From an uncultured Sphingopyxis sp. (GTDB taxonomy: Bacteria > Pseudomonadota > Alphaproteobacteria > Sphingomonadales > Sphingomonadaceae): 64,000 nucleotides of DNA. The DNA lies in the NCBI GenBank assembly GCA_936933955.1, contig CAKZIN010000034.1:1-64000 (forward strand). The letters run 5' to 3'. Of the stretch, positions 1 to 8,215 are shown piece after piece. The first letter of the stretch is position 1; each line of letters starts with the position of its first letter. The notes under the pieces were generated by a model. The model was given only the letters and a program-made list of their open reading frames with translations. It had not been told where the DNA came from and made no database searches. The translations under genes and the position numbers were made by a program.

Positions 1-288
1 AGGTGCGGGCGCTGCCGCCGCGGGCGCGTTGCCCGCCGGAGCGGCCGCGCCGCCCTCCTCGACCGTCGCGATCACCGCGCCGACCGCGACGGTGTCGCCT
101 TCCTGCGCGACATATTCGCCCATCACGCCCGCCACCGGGCTCGGTACCTCGACAGCCACCTTGTCGGTTTCGAGGCTGGCGATGGGTTCGTCGAGCGCGA
201 CCGGGTCGCCGGGCTTCTTGAGCCACTGGCCGATGGTCGCTTCGGTCACCGATTCACCGAGCGTGGGGACTTTGACTTGCGCGCTCAT
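1..288 (-). CDS. odhB: 2-oxoglutarate dehydrogenase E2 (dihydrolipoyl succinyltransferase), N-terminal part
   Basis: E2 core enzyme of the 2-oxoglutarate dehydrogenase complex, which passes succinyl groups from lipoate to CoA in the TCA cycle. Only the first 96 residues are in the window; the gene runs off the left edge. A complete lipoyl domain occupies residues 2-76, with VPTLGESVTEA near the start and the lipoyl lysine K43 in ETDKVAVEVP. An Ala/Pro-rich linker follows. AGAGGA lies about 5 nt before the ATG. It sits 41 nt downstream of the sirtuin gene on the same strand, so co-transcription is likely. The TLGESVTEA form favours the succinyltransferase over a pyruvate dehydrogenase E2, but the catalytic domain is not visible. 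Confidence 0.9.
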   Translation of the reverse strand, partial: MSAQVKVPTLGESVTEATIGQWLKKPGDPVALDEPIASLETDKVAVEVPSPVAGVMGEYVAQEGDTVAVGAVIATVEEGGAAAPAGNAPAAAAPAP

Positions 289-329
289 CGCGTTCCTCTG
301 TGCAGGACTGGGCCGGGGATGCCCGCGCC

Positions 330-1058
330 CTAGCGGTTCGCTGCGTAAGGGTCCACCGTCGCCAGCATCTGCGCGACCCATTCGGGCACGAGCTGCGTCG
401 CCGGGCCGTGCCGCGCCTCGTCGAACCAGCGCGTGCCTTCGCTGCGCTCCAGGTTCAGCTCGAGCGTCGCCGCACCCGCGCTCCTGGCCCAGCGCACGAA
501 GCCCGCCGCAGGATAGACCGCGCCCGACGTGCCGATCGACACGAACAGGTCGCAGGTCGCGACGGCGCGCTCGATGCGGTCCATCTCGTAGGGCATCTCG
601 CCGAACCAGACGACGTCGGGGCGAAGCGCTGCCTCCCCGCAGACGGGACACGGTGGGCGGTCGATGAGGGGTTCGCGCCAGGCGGGGCGGGAATCGCAGG
701 CGGTGCACCAGGCGGTGAGATGCTGGCCGTGCATGTGGATCAGCCGCCGCGCGCCGGCGCGTTCGTGCAGATCGTCGACGTTCTGGGTAACGATCAGCAG
801 CTCGCCAGCCCATTGCGCATCGAGCCTCGCCAGCGCGTGATGTGCGGCGTTGGGCTCTGCACGCTGGATGGCCTCCCGCCGCATATCGTAGAAGCGTAGC
901 ACGAGGTCGGGATCGCGGGCGAAGGCTTCGGGGGTGGCCACATCCTCGACGCGATGCCGCTCCCACAGCCCGCCGGCCGAACGAAAGGTGTCGATGCCGC
1001 TTTCGGCGCTGACCCCCGCGCCGGTGAGGATGACGATATTGGGCCAGCGATCGACCAC
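330..1058 (-). CDS. cobB: NAD-dependent protein deacylase, class III sirtuin
   Basis: Removes acyl groups from protein lysines using NAD+. The 242 residues carry the NAD-binding GAGVSAESGI (13-22), TQNVDDLH (91-98), the catalytic histidine H110 in HMHG, and a zinc site of C118, C121, C137 and C140. Y57 and R60 in FYDMR match the Tyr-x-x-Arg pair that defines SIRT5-like desuccinylases, so negatively charged acyl groups such as succinyl are the predicted substrates. The GTG start lies 3 nt after the stop of the dicarboxylate symporter, and the 2-oxoglutarate dehydrogenase E2 gene follows 41 nt downstream. The family is certain; the desuccinylase preference is inferred from the two residues. Confidence 0.93.
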   Translation of the reverse strand: MVDRWPNIVILTGAGVSAESGIDTFRSAGGLWERHRVEDVATPEAFARDPDLVLRFYDMRREAIQRAEPNAAHHALARLDAQWAGELLIVTQNVDDLHERAGARRLIHMHGQHLTAWCTACDSRPAWREPLIDRPPCPVCGEAALRPDVVWFGEMPYEMDRIERAVATCDLFVSIGTSGAVYPAAGFVRWARSAGAATLELNLERSEGTRWFDEARHGPATQLVPEWVAQMLATVDPYAANR

Positions 1059-1061
1059 GGC

Positions 1062-2405
1062 CTAGATCTTCCGCGTGCGCTCGTCCTCGATATAGGCCGG
1101 ATCGAGGTCGAGCCCGCGCAAGCCGCCCGCAGCCGTATGCGCCGGAGCGTGCGGCGGCTCCTCGTCGGGATCGGTCGGCACTTCGAGCATGCCCTCCCAC
1201 TTGGTGATGACGCTGGTCGCCACCGCGTTGCCGACGACGTTGGTGGCGGTGCGGCCCATGTCGAGGAACTGGTCGATCGCAAAGATCAGCGCGATCCCCT
1301 CCACCGGCAGGCCGAACATGCCGAGCGTTGCGGTGATCACCACCAGGCTCGCCCGCGGCACCGCGGCGATGCCTTTGGAGCTGATCATCAGCGTCAGCAG
1401 AATCAGGATCTGCGTCGCGATCGGCAGGTCGATGCCATAGGCCTGCGCGATGAAGATCGTCGCGAAGCTCATGTACATCATCGAACCGTCGAGGTTGAAG
1501 CTGTAGCCCAGCGGCAGCATGAAGCCTGAGATGCGCCGCGGCACACCGAAGCGGTCGAGCTGTTCGAACAGCTTGGGCAGCGCTGCCTCACTGCTCGCGG
1601 TGGAAAAGGCGATCAGCAGCGGTTCGCGGATGTAGCGGATCAGCGTGAAGATGCGCTCGCGCAGGAAAATGAAGCCGAGCGAGAGCAGGATCACCCACAG
1701 TAGAACCAGTGAGGCGTAGAATTCGAGCAGCAGCTCGACATAGGTGCCGAGGATGCCGAGCCCGTTGTTGGCGACCACCGCAGCCAGCGCGCCAAACACC
1801 GCGAAAGGCGCGAAACGCATGACGTAGGCGGTAATCTGGAGCATCATCTCCGCCAGCGCATCGGCACCCTTAACCAGCGGCGCGCCCTTTTCCCCCAGCG
1901 CTGACAGGGCGACGCCGGCAAACAGCGCAAAGACGAGGATCTGAAGGATATTGTTGGTGCCGAGCGCTTCGAACGCGTTCTTGGGAAAGACCGAGAGGAT
2001 GAACTCCCAGAAATCCTTCTGATGCGCGACTTCACCCACGCTGGCCGCCTGCGCGCCCATGTTGATCGCCGCGCCGACGCCCGGCTGGAACAGGTTGACC
2101 ATGAGGAGGCCGAGCCCGATCGAGATGAAGCTCGCGGTGATGAACCAGGCGATCGCGCGCACGCCGATGCGGCCCAGCGCGGTGCTGTCGCCCATGTGCG
2201 CGATCCCGACGACGATCGTCGACAGGATCAGCGGCGCCACCAACATCTTGATGAGATTCAGGAAAATGTCGCTGAGCAGCTTGAAGCTCTTGGTCCAGTA
2301 ACCAAAAGCGGCGCTATCGGCGGGAACGAACTGGTGGACCATCCACCCGGTGAGCACGCCCAGTACCATCCCGATCAGGATGTAGAGCGTCAGTCTGCGA
2401 TCCAT
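1062..2405 (-). CDS. Dicarboxylate/amino acid:cation symporter (DctA/GltP family)
   Basis: Inner-membrane carrier of the dicarboxylate/amino acid:cation symporter (DAACS) family, importing C4-dicarboxylates or acidic amino acids with Na+ or H+. The 447 residues have the family's usual length. They begin with MDRRLTLYILIGMVLGVL and contain the family signatures around residues 270-310 (AFSTASSEAALPK, and LPLGYSFNLDGS in the region of the re-entrant loops). The C-terminus is a hydrophilic tail. A GGGGAG box lies 6 nt before the ATG. The sirtuin and odhB genes follow directly, giving a TCA-linked operon. Dicarboxylate versus glutamate specificity cannot be decided by eye. Confidence 0.92.
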   Translation of the reverse strand: MDRRLTLYILIGMVLGVLTGWMVHQFVPADSAAFGYWTKSFKLLSDIFLNLIKMLVAPLILSTIVVGIAHMGDSTALGRIGVRAIAWFITASFISIGLGLLMVNLFQPGVGAAINMGAQAASVGEVAHQKDFWEFILSVFPKNAFEALGTNNILQILVFALFAGVALSALGEKGAPLVKGADALAEMMLQITAYVMRFAPFAVFGALAAVVANNGLGILGTYVELLLEFYASLVLLWVILLSLGFIFLRERIFTLIRYIREPLLIAFSTASSEAALPKLFEQLDRFGVPRRISGFMLPLGYSFNLDGSMMYMSFATIFIAQAYGIDLPIATQILILLTLMISSKGIAAVPRASLVVITATLGMFGLPVEGIALIFAIDQFLDMGRTATNVVGNAVATSVITKWEGMLEVPTDPDEEPPHAPAHTAAGGLRGLDLDPAYIEDERTRKI

Positions 2406-2554
2406 TGTTCACTCCCCCCGCAGGCCGATCTGCCGCCGCCCGCCGTCACGCCGCCTTGTTCCAGATGCGACGCGAGTGAGCAAGCGGGGGCGGGCTCACC
2501 GGGCGTACGCGAACCCAACTTGCGCCCGCAGCGACCGCGCTGCACGGTGTAGCG

Positions 2555-3571
2555 ATGACCCTTCCGCTCCGCGCCTTCGTAACCGGGATAGGCCTGTTCG
2601 TCGCGGGAGGGGCTTCGGCCGCGGAACCGCCACTGCCAGCCGAGCTTGTGCCTGCCTACCAGGCGGGCGTGGCTTCGGTCGACGGTTATCGCTGGATGCG
2701 CGGACTGTTTCCTGACGCAAGCGAGCAGGAGCGCGCGCTAACAGATGTCGCACGCCAGTTTCAAAGCCAATGCGCGGCAGCCGCGACCGAGGCTGAAATG
2801 GCGAAACTGCAAGCCATCGCGCCTGACGCGACCCTGCCGCGGGGAAGGTATGCGCAGTCGCCGCAGTGCCGATACTTTGCGTCATCCGCCTTCCCAGTCG
2901 ACGCGACTTGGTCCGACTTTTCGGCGGCGCTCGGCCGGGTGCTCGCAACGTTGCAGCGCAACGAGCTTCTGGGTGCTGCGCCCCGGCTGACCAAGCCGTC
3001 CATGGCGGAAGAAGTGCAGGAGCGCGCGCAGCGCGATCAGCGGCTTCGCAGCGCCCTCATCGTCGCCATCAACGGTGCGGGTGATTTCACGGCCTTCACG
3101 CCGTTGGAGCGTCAGGTAGCCAGGGCGATGCTCAGCCGCATCGTTTGGGACAGCGACGAAGCCAATGCCGACTTCATCGAAACGCACGTCCTTTCTTCCG
3201 GCTGGCCGGATCGCCGCAACGGCGGTGGCGAGGCCGCGCGCGCGGCCTGGCTCCTGGTCCAGCACGCGGACAGCCGGCCATCGCTCCAGTTGCGCGCGCT
3301 GCGTATGATGGAACCGATGCTCACGAGCGGCGGCGCGAGCGGGCGCGACTACGCGATGCTATACGATCGCGTCATGCTGAAGCTCAGCGGTCGGCAGCGT
3401 TACGGAACGCAATGGACGTGCAGCGGGACCACCCGCACCATGCTCCCCCACGAAGGCAGCGTGAGGGATGTGGAAGCCCGACGGGGGCCGATGGGACTCG
3501 AGCCGCTGGAGCGCAACCGAGAGATTATGGATACCGCCTACGGACCGTGCCGGGCGGCTCAGCGGCCGTAA
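2555..3571 (+). CDS. Secreted DUF6624-type protein of unknown function
   Basis: A 338-residue exported protein. A Sec signal peptide is evident (residues 1-22, ending GGASA before AEPP). The middle is helical and acidic. The last 60 residues carry a pattern I recognise from DUF6624: YDRVMLKLSGRQRYGTQW, a cysteine, then VEARRGPMGLEPLERNREIM. No catalytic motif is recognisable and the role is unknown. It is transcribed away from the symporter across a 149-bp gap and has no partner downstream, where the next gene converges. The family name comes from memory of the QRYGTQ and RRxxMGLxPL motifs. Confidence 0.78.
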   Translation: MTLPLRAFVTGIGLFVAGGASAAEPPLPAELVPAYQAGVASVDGYRWMRGLFPDASEQERALTDVARQFQSQCAAAATEAEMAKLQAIAPDATLPRGRYAQSPQCRYFASSAFPVDATWSDFSAALGRVLATLQRNELLGAAPRLTKPSMAEEVQERAQRDQRLRSALIVAINGAGDFTAFTPLERQVARAMLSRIVWDSDEANADFIETHVLSSGWPDRRNGGGEAARAAWLLVQHADSRPSLQLRALRMMEPMLTSGGASGRDYAMLYDRVMLKLSGRQRYGTQWTCSGTTRTMLPHEGSVRDVEARRGPMGLEPLERNREIMDTAYGPCRAAQRP

Positions 3572-3597
3572 GCGACGGCGGGCGGCGGGAAGGCGCC

Positions 3598-4083
3598 CTA
3601 CTCCTCCACCGCGCCCCATAGCCCGGCGCGTGCCACCCAGCCGCGGCGGCCGGTGACGTCGAGCAGGCACCAGCCGTCGTCGCAGCGTTCGATGGTGCCG
3701 ACCACGCCGGGCGCGGCTCGCCAGGCGATGCCGGCGGTGGGGTCGGGACGTGTGCGCATGGGCTGGACGCTGCCAACGACGATCGCCGTGCCGCGTCCGG
3801 AGAGCAGGCTGCGGTGCATCCAGCCGATCGTTCCATCGGGCTCGCGCACCTGTCGCCAGTCCTCCATCACCGCGACGACCTGCACGGGAAGGCCGGGGCG
3901 GCGGTAGGTCCACATCGCGCGCATGTCGCGGCTTGGGCCGCGGCGCATGGTCGCCTCCGACGACTTGATCGACGCCCAATAGGGCGTGCGCGGGTTAGTC
4001 TGCGCGGACGCACCGCCCGGCAACGCCGCAAGGCCGAGCGCGAGCAGAACCACGCTTCGCTGCAAGAGGGGTGGGGAGGACAT
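3598..4083 (-). CDS. Exported SH3-domain protein
   Basis: A 161-residue periplasmic protein with a signal peptide (residues 1-27, ending GGASA before QTNP). Two bacterial SH3-like repeats follow. The first starts at about residue 38 (YWASIKSSEATMRRGPSRDM, then the VMEDWRQVREPDGTIGWMHRSL core). The second starts at about residue 100 and ends GRRGWVARAGLW. Such proteins usually bind cell-wall peptides or act as accessory domains, and no enzyme domain is attached here. An ATG at 4083 was chosen because it places the signal peptide at the N-terminus; the frame is open upstream but that part lacks a plausible protein. It diverges from the Amt-like gene. Confidence 0.85.
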   Translation of the reverse strand: MSSPPLLQRSVVLLALGLAALPGGASAQTNPRTPYWASIKSSEATMRRGPSRDMRAMWTYRRPGLPVQVVAVMEDWRQVREPDGTIGWMHRSLLSGRGTAIVVGSVQPMRTRPDPTAGIAWRAAPGVVGTIERCDDGWCLLDVTGRRGWVARAGLWGAVEE

Positions 4084-4160
4084 GGCGCTTCCTCTAGCCG
4101 GATCGGTGCTGCCGTGCACCATTGTCTGATGACGCTGCTCCAGCAAAGCGTTAACCATCC

Positions 4161-4215
4161 TGTGCGAGTGGGGAGGCTGTGCGATATCGGCACAGTGCGA
4201 CAGACAATTGTGCGA
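4161..4215 (+). promoter_or_regulatory. Four phased TGTGCGA repeats upstream of the Amt-like gene
   Basis: The heptamer TGTGCGA occurs at 4161-4167, 4178-4184 and 4209-4215, with a one-mismatch copy (AGTGCGA) at 4194-4200. The start-to-start distances are 17, 16 and 15 nt. The last two copies extend to GTGCGACAG. The block lies in the 154-bp divergent interval between the SH3 gene and the Amt-like gene, ending 22 nt before the latter's ATG. The spacing is that of an operator array or iterons. The bound protein is unknown and chance cannot be excluded by eye. Confidence 0.45.
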
Positions 4216-4237
4216 CAGGGCGACGGGGGTGCGGGGC

Positions 4238-5512
4238 ATGACGATCGGACGATTGAGCGCGATGCTCGCCACGCTGGCCGCAGTGCTGCCGCACGCGGCC
4301 TGGGCGCAGGCGCAGGTGGTTCCGATCGAGGACGTCAACGCGACCATCGCCCCCGACAGCGGTGACACGGGCTGGCTGCTCGGCGCGTCGCTGATCGCTG
4401 CGCTACTGCTCATCCCCGCACTCAAGCGCTGGCTGTCGCCCGGCGGCGGAGAGGCGCTGCTGACGCGTCTGACGACCGCACTTGCCGCGGTGACGCTGCT
4501 GTTTCTCGGCATCGGCTACAGCCTGATGTTCGACGTCGCGGGGGGCGACATCTTGGGCGGCGGCGGTAACTGGATGCTGAACCTGATGGGCTCGGTACGC
4601 GACGGGACGAGCATTCCCGAAACGGGCTTTGCCTTTGCCAATCTGCTCCTCTGCCTGATCGCAACGACGCTGGTGGTTAGCGCGCTGCACCGGCGCGCAC
4701 AGGGGGCCTGGCTGATCGGTTTCGCAGCGCTTTGGTTCATGCTGGTGTTCGTGCCGCTGTCGCGCTGGACGCTCGGCGCGGGGTGGATCGACGCGCTGGG
4801 CGCGCTCGACCTCGCGGGGGGCATGCTGATCTTTCTCGGCGCAGGCGTCAGCGCGCTGGTGGCGATGGCGATGGTCGGCGGAGAGGCCCAGGTGCCAGCG
4901 CTGCGTGACCAAAGTGGCCTCGCGCCTGCGCTCGGCATCACCGCGGGACTGGTCGCGCTCACCGGAGCGAGCCCGCTCGGCGCTGGCGATAGCGCGGCGG
5001 TGGCTATGCTGGTGACGGTGATCGCCGCAGCTACGGGCGCGCTGATGGGCGCAGCACTCGCGCGGCGGGCGGACGCATCCGCACTCGCCACCGGCATGCT
5101 CGGCGGCGCGGTCGCGGCGAGCGTTGTCGCCGACGGGGCGAGCTTCGGCGGAGCAGTGCTGACCGGCGTGGTGGGCGCACTCGCCGCCTGGTTCGCGCCG
5201 CGTATCATGCCGCGCCGGCTCGGCTGGCACGATGGCGACAACCGCGTGTTGCCGCTCATCGCCGCCGCGATCGCGGGCGCGCTCCTCGTTGGCCCGCTGC
5301 TGTCGAGCGAATGGTTCGGCGGGTCCGGCTACCCCGAGGGCTTCAACATGGGACGTCAGCTGGTCGCGCAGCTGGTCGCGATTGTCGCCGTCGCCGCCTG
5401 GTCCGCGATCGGCACGGTGATCGCCGGCCTTACCATCGGTCTCGTCACGCGGATGCGCGCCGACGACGGTATTTCTGCCCCGGCCACCGCAGAAGCCGTC
5501 AGTCGCCCGTGA
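4238..5512 (+). CDS. Amt/Rh-fold membrane protein lacking the twin pore histidines
   Basis: A 424-residue integral membrane protein with a cleavable-type signal (1-24, ending AWAQA) and about 11 membrane segments. Its layout matches ammonium transporters: SIPETGFAFANLLLC (125-139), VFVPLSRW (170-177), GALDLAGG (188-195), and a C-terminal EGFNMGRQLVAQL helix like the E. coli AmtB end. The aspartate equivalent to AmtB D160 is kept (D191). By manual alignment the pore histidine H168 is F199, and H318 falls at I341 in DNRVLPLI. The Phe-gate and serine recruitment motifs are also not recognisable. It may transport another solute, act as a sensor, or be inactive. No glnK lies nearby. The ATG at 4238 fits the signal peptide; an upstream GTG is less likely. 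Confidence 0.8.
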   Translation: MTIGRLSAMLATLAAVLPHAAWAQAQVVPIEDVNATIAPDSGDTGWLLGASLIAALLLIPALKRWLSPGGGEALLTRLTTALAAVTLLFLGIGYSLMFDVAGGDILGGGGNWMLNLMGSVRDGTSIPETGFAFANLLLCLIATTLVVSALHRRAQGAWLIGFAALWFMLVFVPLSRWTLGAGWIDALGALDLAGGMLIFLGAGVSALVAMAMVGGEAQVPALRDQSGLAPALGITAGLVALTGASPLGAGDSAAVAMLVTVIAAATGALMGAALARRADASALATGMLGGAVAASVVADGASFGGAVLTGVVGALAAWFAPRIMPRRLGWHDGDNRVLPLIAAAIAGALLVGPLLSSEWFGGSGYPEGFNMGRQLVAQLVAIVAVAAWSAIGTVIAGLTIGLVTRMRADDGISAPATAEAVSRP

Positions 5513-6902
5513 GGATGCGCTCGACCAACTGACCGACAGTGGGCGTGAAGTTGTTCGAATAGAACGGGTCTTCCGCGAAACGGTAGGCCGCGTGCCCCGC
5601 GAACATCAGGTTCTGCTCGACCGGGCCGCCGTGCGCGATGTCCTGCAGCGTTTTCTGGATGCAGAAGCTGCGCGGATCGGCGAGGCGCCCGGTGGTGTAA
5701 TCGTCATGGTCCTTCCACGACGAAAACTGGCAGTGCGACAGGCACCCCATGCAGTCGCGCTGGTCCTTGAGGATCTCCTCGCGCTCGACCGAATCGACGA
5801 ACACCAGCGTGTCGTCGGGCGTTTTGAGCGCGGCGGTGAAGCCCTGTGCGGCATAGCCCATCGCCTGTTCATAGGCTTCGGGCGACACCCAATATTTCTT
5901 GCGGTCGATCTCCATCCGCACCGGGGTCGCGGCGTCCTCCGCCTTGCCAAACGCCACCTGTCGCTCACTGCGCGCCTCGAGGTTGCGCAGGAATGGGTTA
6001 CGCACGGCGGACGAGTAAAAGCCGGTCGGCGAAAATTTGTGGAGCAGTACGTCGCCGGGCTTGAGGTCGCGCAGCGCGTCCTTCCACGCTTGGGGGATGG
6101 GGCTTTCGTGCGTCAGCAACGGGCGCGTGCCGAACTGAAACGCGATCTGCCCGAGCTCCGGGTTGTCGAGCCAGTTGGCCCATTCGCGCAGGAACCACAC
6201 GCCACCCGCCATGACGATCGGCACGTCGTCGGCAATGCCCTCCGCACGCATCGTCTTTCGAAGCTCGGCGACGCGCGGGTAGGGGTCCTGCGGCACGCGG
6301 GGGTCTTCGGCGTTGGAGAGCCCGTTGTGCCCGCCCGCGAGCCAGGGGTCCTCATACACCACCGCGCCCAGCCATTCGGGCACCTTGGAGTAGCTGCGCT
6401 TCCACAGCGCGCGGAACGCACGCGCGGAGCTGACGATCGGGAGGTAGTAGACCCCATGCCGGGCGGCGATCTCGCTCAGCTTGTAGGGCATGCCCGCGCC
6501 GCAGGTGACCCCCGTCACCTTGTCCGCGACGCGATCGAGCGTGCCTTCGAGCACTGCCTGCGCGCCGCCCATTTCCCATAGCACGTTGATGTTGATCGCG
6601 CCCGCGCCGCCACTCATCGCATGCGCGCGCTCGACCTGCGTCACCGCACCGGCGATGGCGTAGTTGATCAGCTCCTCGTGCCGCTCCTTGCGCGTCATGC
6701 CGGCATAAACCTGCGGCACGATGCGGCCTTCGGGGTCGTAGCTGTCGGCGTTGACCGCGCTGACCGTGCCGATCCCGCCCGCCGCCGCCCACGCGCCCGA
6801 GCTGTCACCATTGGTCGCGGACACGCCTTTGCCGCCCTCGATCAAGGGCCACATCTCACGCCCGGCATAGGTGATCGGCCTCAGCCCGCTCAGCAACGTC
6901 AT
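5499..6902 (-). CDS. NPD/nitronate monooxygenase-type flavoprotein with C-terminal cysteine cluster
   Basis: A 467-residue TIM-barrel flavoprotein of the 2-nitropropane dioxygenase/nitronate monooxygenase family. FMN-site features are GGIGTVSAV near residue 42, WLAGGHNG near 187 and VPIVMAGGVWF near 227, where NPD proteins bind flavin phosphate. It is longer than classical enzymes (about 330-350 residues). The extra C-terminal region contains C384, C387, C391 and C414 (CxxCxxxC then a fourth Cys), a spacing that could hold a metal or iron-sulfur cluster. The substrate is unknown. The ATG at 6902 is preferred to a TTG four codons upstream. The 3' end overlaps the convergent Amt-like gene by 14 nt. 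Confidence 0.82.
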   Translation of the reverse strand: MTLLSGLRPITYAGREMWPLIEGGKGVSATNGDSSGAWAAAGGIGTVSAVNADSYDPEGRIVPQVYAGMTRKERHEELINYAIAGAVTQVERAHAMSGGAGAININVLWEMGGAQAVLEGTLDRVADKVTGVTCGAGMPYKLSEIAARHGVYYLPIVSSARAFRALWKRSYSKVPEWLGAVVYEDPWLAGGHNGLSNAEDPRVPQDPYPRVAELRKTMRAEGIADDVPIVMAGGVWFLREWANWLDNPELGQIAFQFGTRPLLTHESPIPQAWKDALRDLKPGDVLLHKFSPTGFYSSAVRNPFLRNLEARSERQVAFGKAEDAATPVRMEIDRKKYWVSPEAYEQAMGYAAQGFTAALKTPDDTLVFVDSVEREEILKDQRDCMGCLSHCQFSSWKDHDDYTTGRLADPRSFCIQKTLQDIAHGGPVEQNLMFAGHAAYRFAEDPFYSNNFTPTVGQLVERILTGD

Positions 6903-7000
6903 GGTCTCCAGCAATGTCGGTTACAGCTGCAACCTGCGATGGCGGGAAATTGCCCGCGGGGGAAGCAGGAAAGTGCGCTCGTCGGCTGGAGCTGCCAGCG

Positions 7001-8137
7001 TCAGCCCGAGGCGAGGAGCGCCCCGGGTCGTCCGACCGCCTCGCCGTATAGCCGCGCATAGCGCGCGACCATTGTGATTTCGTCGAACTCCGCCCGCGCC
7101 TTGGCCCGGTTCGCCTCCCCGACTAGCGCGCGTAACATCGGGTCGCGCGCAAGCTCGGTCAGCGCTGCTGACAGTGCGGGCACCGAGCGTTCGGTCACGA
7201 AGCGGCGGTTTTCGTCGCTCACCATCATCGCGATGTCGCCCACGTCCGGCGCGACGATGGGGAGACCCGCCGCCATCCCCTCGATCACTGAGATCGGCTG
7301 CTGTTCGGAGAGCGACGAAAGCGCGAGCACGTCGAACGCGCCGACATAGCGATGCGGCTCGGCCATGAACCCGACGAGGTGGACGCGATCGGCGATATCG
7401 TGCGCGAGCGCGGCGCAGGCGATGGTCTCGCGCTCCGGGCCCTGCCCGACGATCACAAGCCGCAGCGGCGCGTCGGCGCGAGCCACCGCCTCGACCAGCA
7501 GGGGCAAGTCCTTCACCCGCCTCAGCCCGGCGATGGTCCCGACGAGAAGCTCACCGTTGCGGCGCGGAACGTCCGGGAACAGCCCCGGCGCGTGGGACCC
7601 TGCGTAGAGCTGCGTCGGGATGCCGTTGGCGATGCGCACCGGCGCGCGCACCCCCCAGCGGCGCCGCGCGATCCGCTCGAGCCGGTGGCTCGGTACCGCC
7701 ACCGCGTGCGCGGCGGGCAGCATGTAGCGTCGAAAGGCATTGCGACGGCGATAGGTGCGCGTCGCCTCATCGACGTTGAAGCCGTCCTCATGGTGGATCA
7801 GCGGCGGGAGGTGCATGCGCTTGCCGAACAGCCGCCGGGCGCCGACGACATCCATCGCGCCCCAATTGTAGGTGAGCACAAGGTCGAAGCCGGCCGTGTA
7901 GCGCGCGAGGTCGCGATAACGTCGCAGCCCAGGCTTCCCCATCAGCGAGGGCGCGTCGCGGGGAAAGTCGACCGCGATGCCCGGATCAATCGCCTCCCGC
8001 GCGCCCCAGTCGTCGGACGCGGCGAGCACAGTGTGGTGCGCACGCGCCCCCCAGGCGTTCATCAGCCGCACGGCGCGCGCTTCCTTGCCGCCCAGCGCAA
8101 AGGTCGAGTGACAATGGAGGATCCGCAGCCCAGTCAT
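7001..8137 (-). CDS. Glycosyltransferase, GT-B fold, family 4 type
   Basis: A 378-residue cytosolic glycosyltransferase that moves a sugar from an activated donor to an unknown acceptor. The N-terminal acceptor domain starts RILHCHSTFALGGKEARA, with the glycine-rich loop typical of GT-B enzymes. The C-terminal donor domain shows LLVGTIAGLRRVKDL, LRLVIVGQGPE, and the E-x7-E type signature in SLSEQQPISVIEGMAAGLP. The ATG at 8137 was chosen because the protein then begins at the first beta strand; the frame is open further upstream without family-like sequence. It diverges from selO across 78 bp and has no other sugar gene beside it. Confidence 0.88.
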   Translation of the reverse strand: MTGLRILHCHSTFALGGKEARAVRLMNAWGARAHHTVLAASDDWGAREAIDPGIAVDFPRDAPSLMGKPGLRRYRDLARYTAGFDLVLTYNWGAMDVVGARRLFGKRMHLPPLIHHEDGFNVDEATRTYRRRNAFRRYMLPAAHAVAVPSHRLERIARRRWGVRAPVRIANGIPTQLYAGSHAPGLFPDVPRRNGELLVGTIAGLRRVKDLPLLVEAVARADAPLRLVIVGQGPERETIACAALAHDIADRVHLVGFMAEPHRYVGAFDVLALSSLSEQQPISVIEGMAAGLPIVAPDVGDIAMMVSDENRRFVTERSVPALSAALTELARDPMLRALVGEANRAKARAEFDEITMVARYARLYGEAVGRPGALLASG

Positions 8138-8215
8138 GGCGGGGGTATCGGGCGAGCGAGCTTCGCTGGCAACCCGCTTGCCCCGGCGAGCGCGCCGCCC
8201 CACCTCCAGGGTCAC

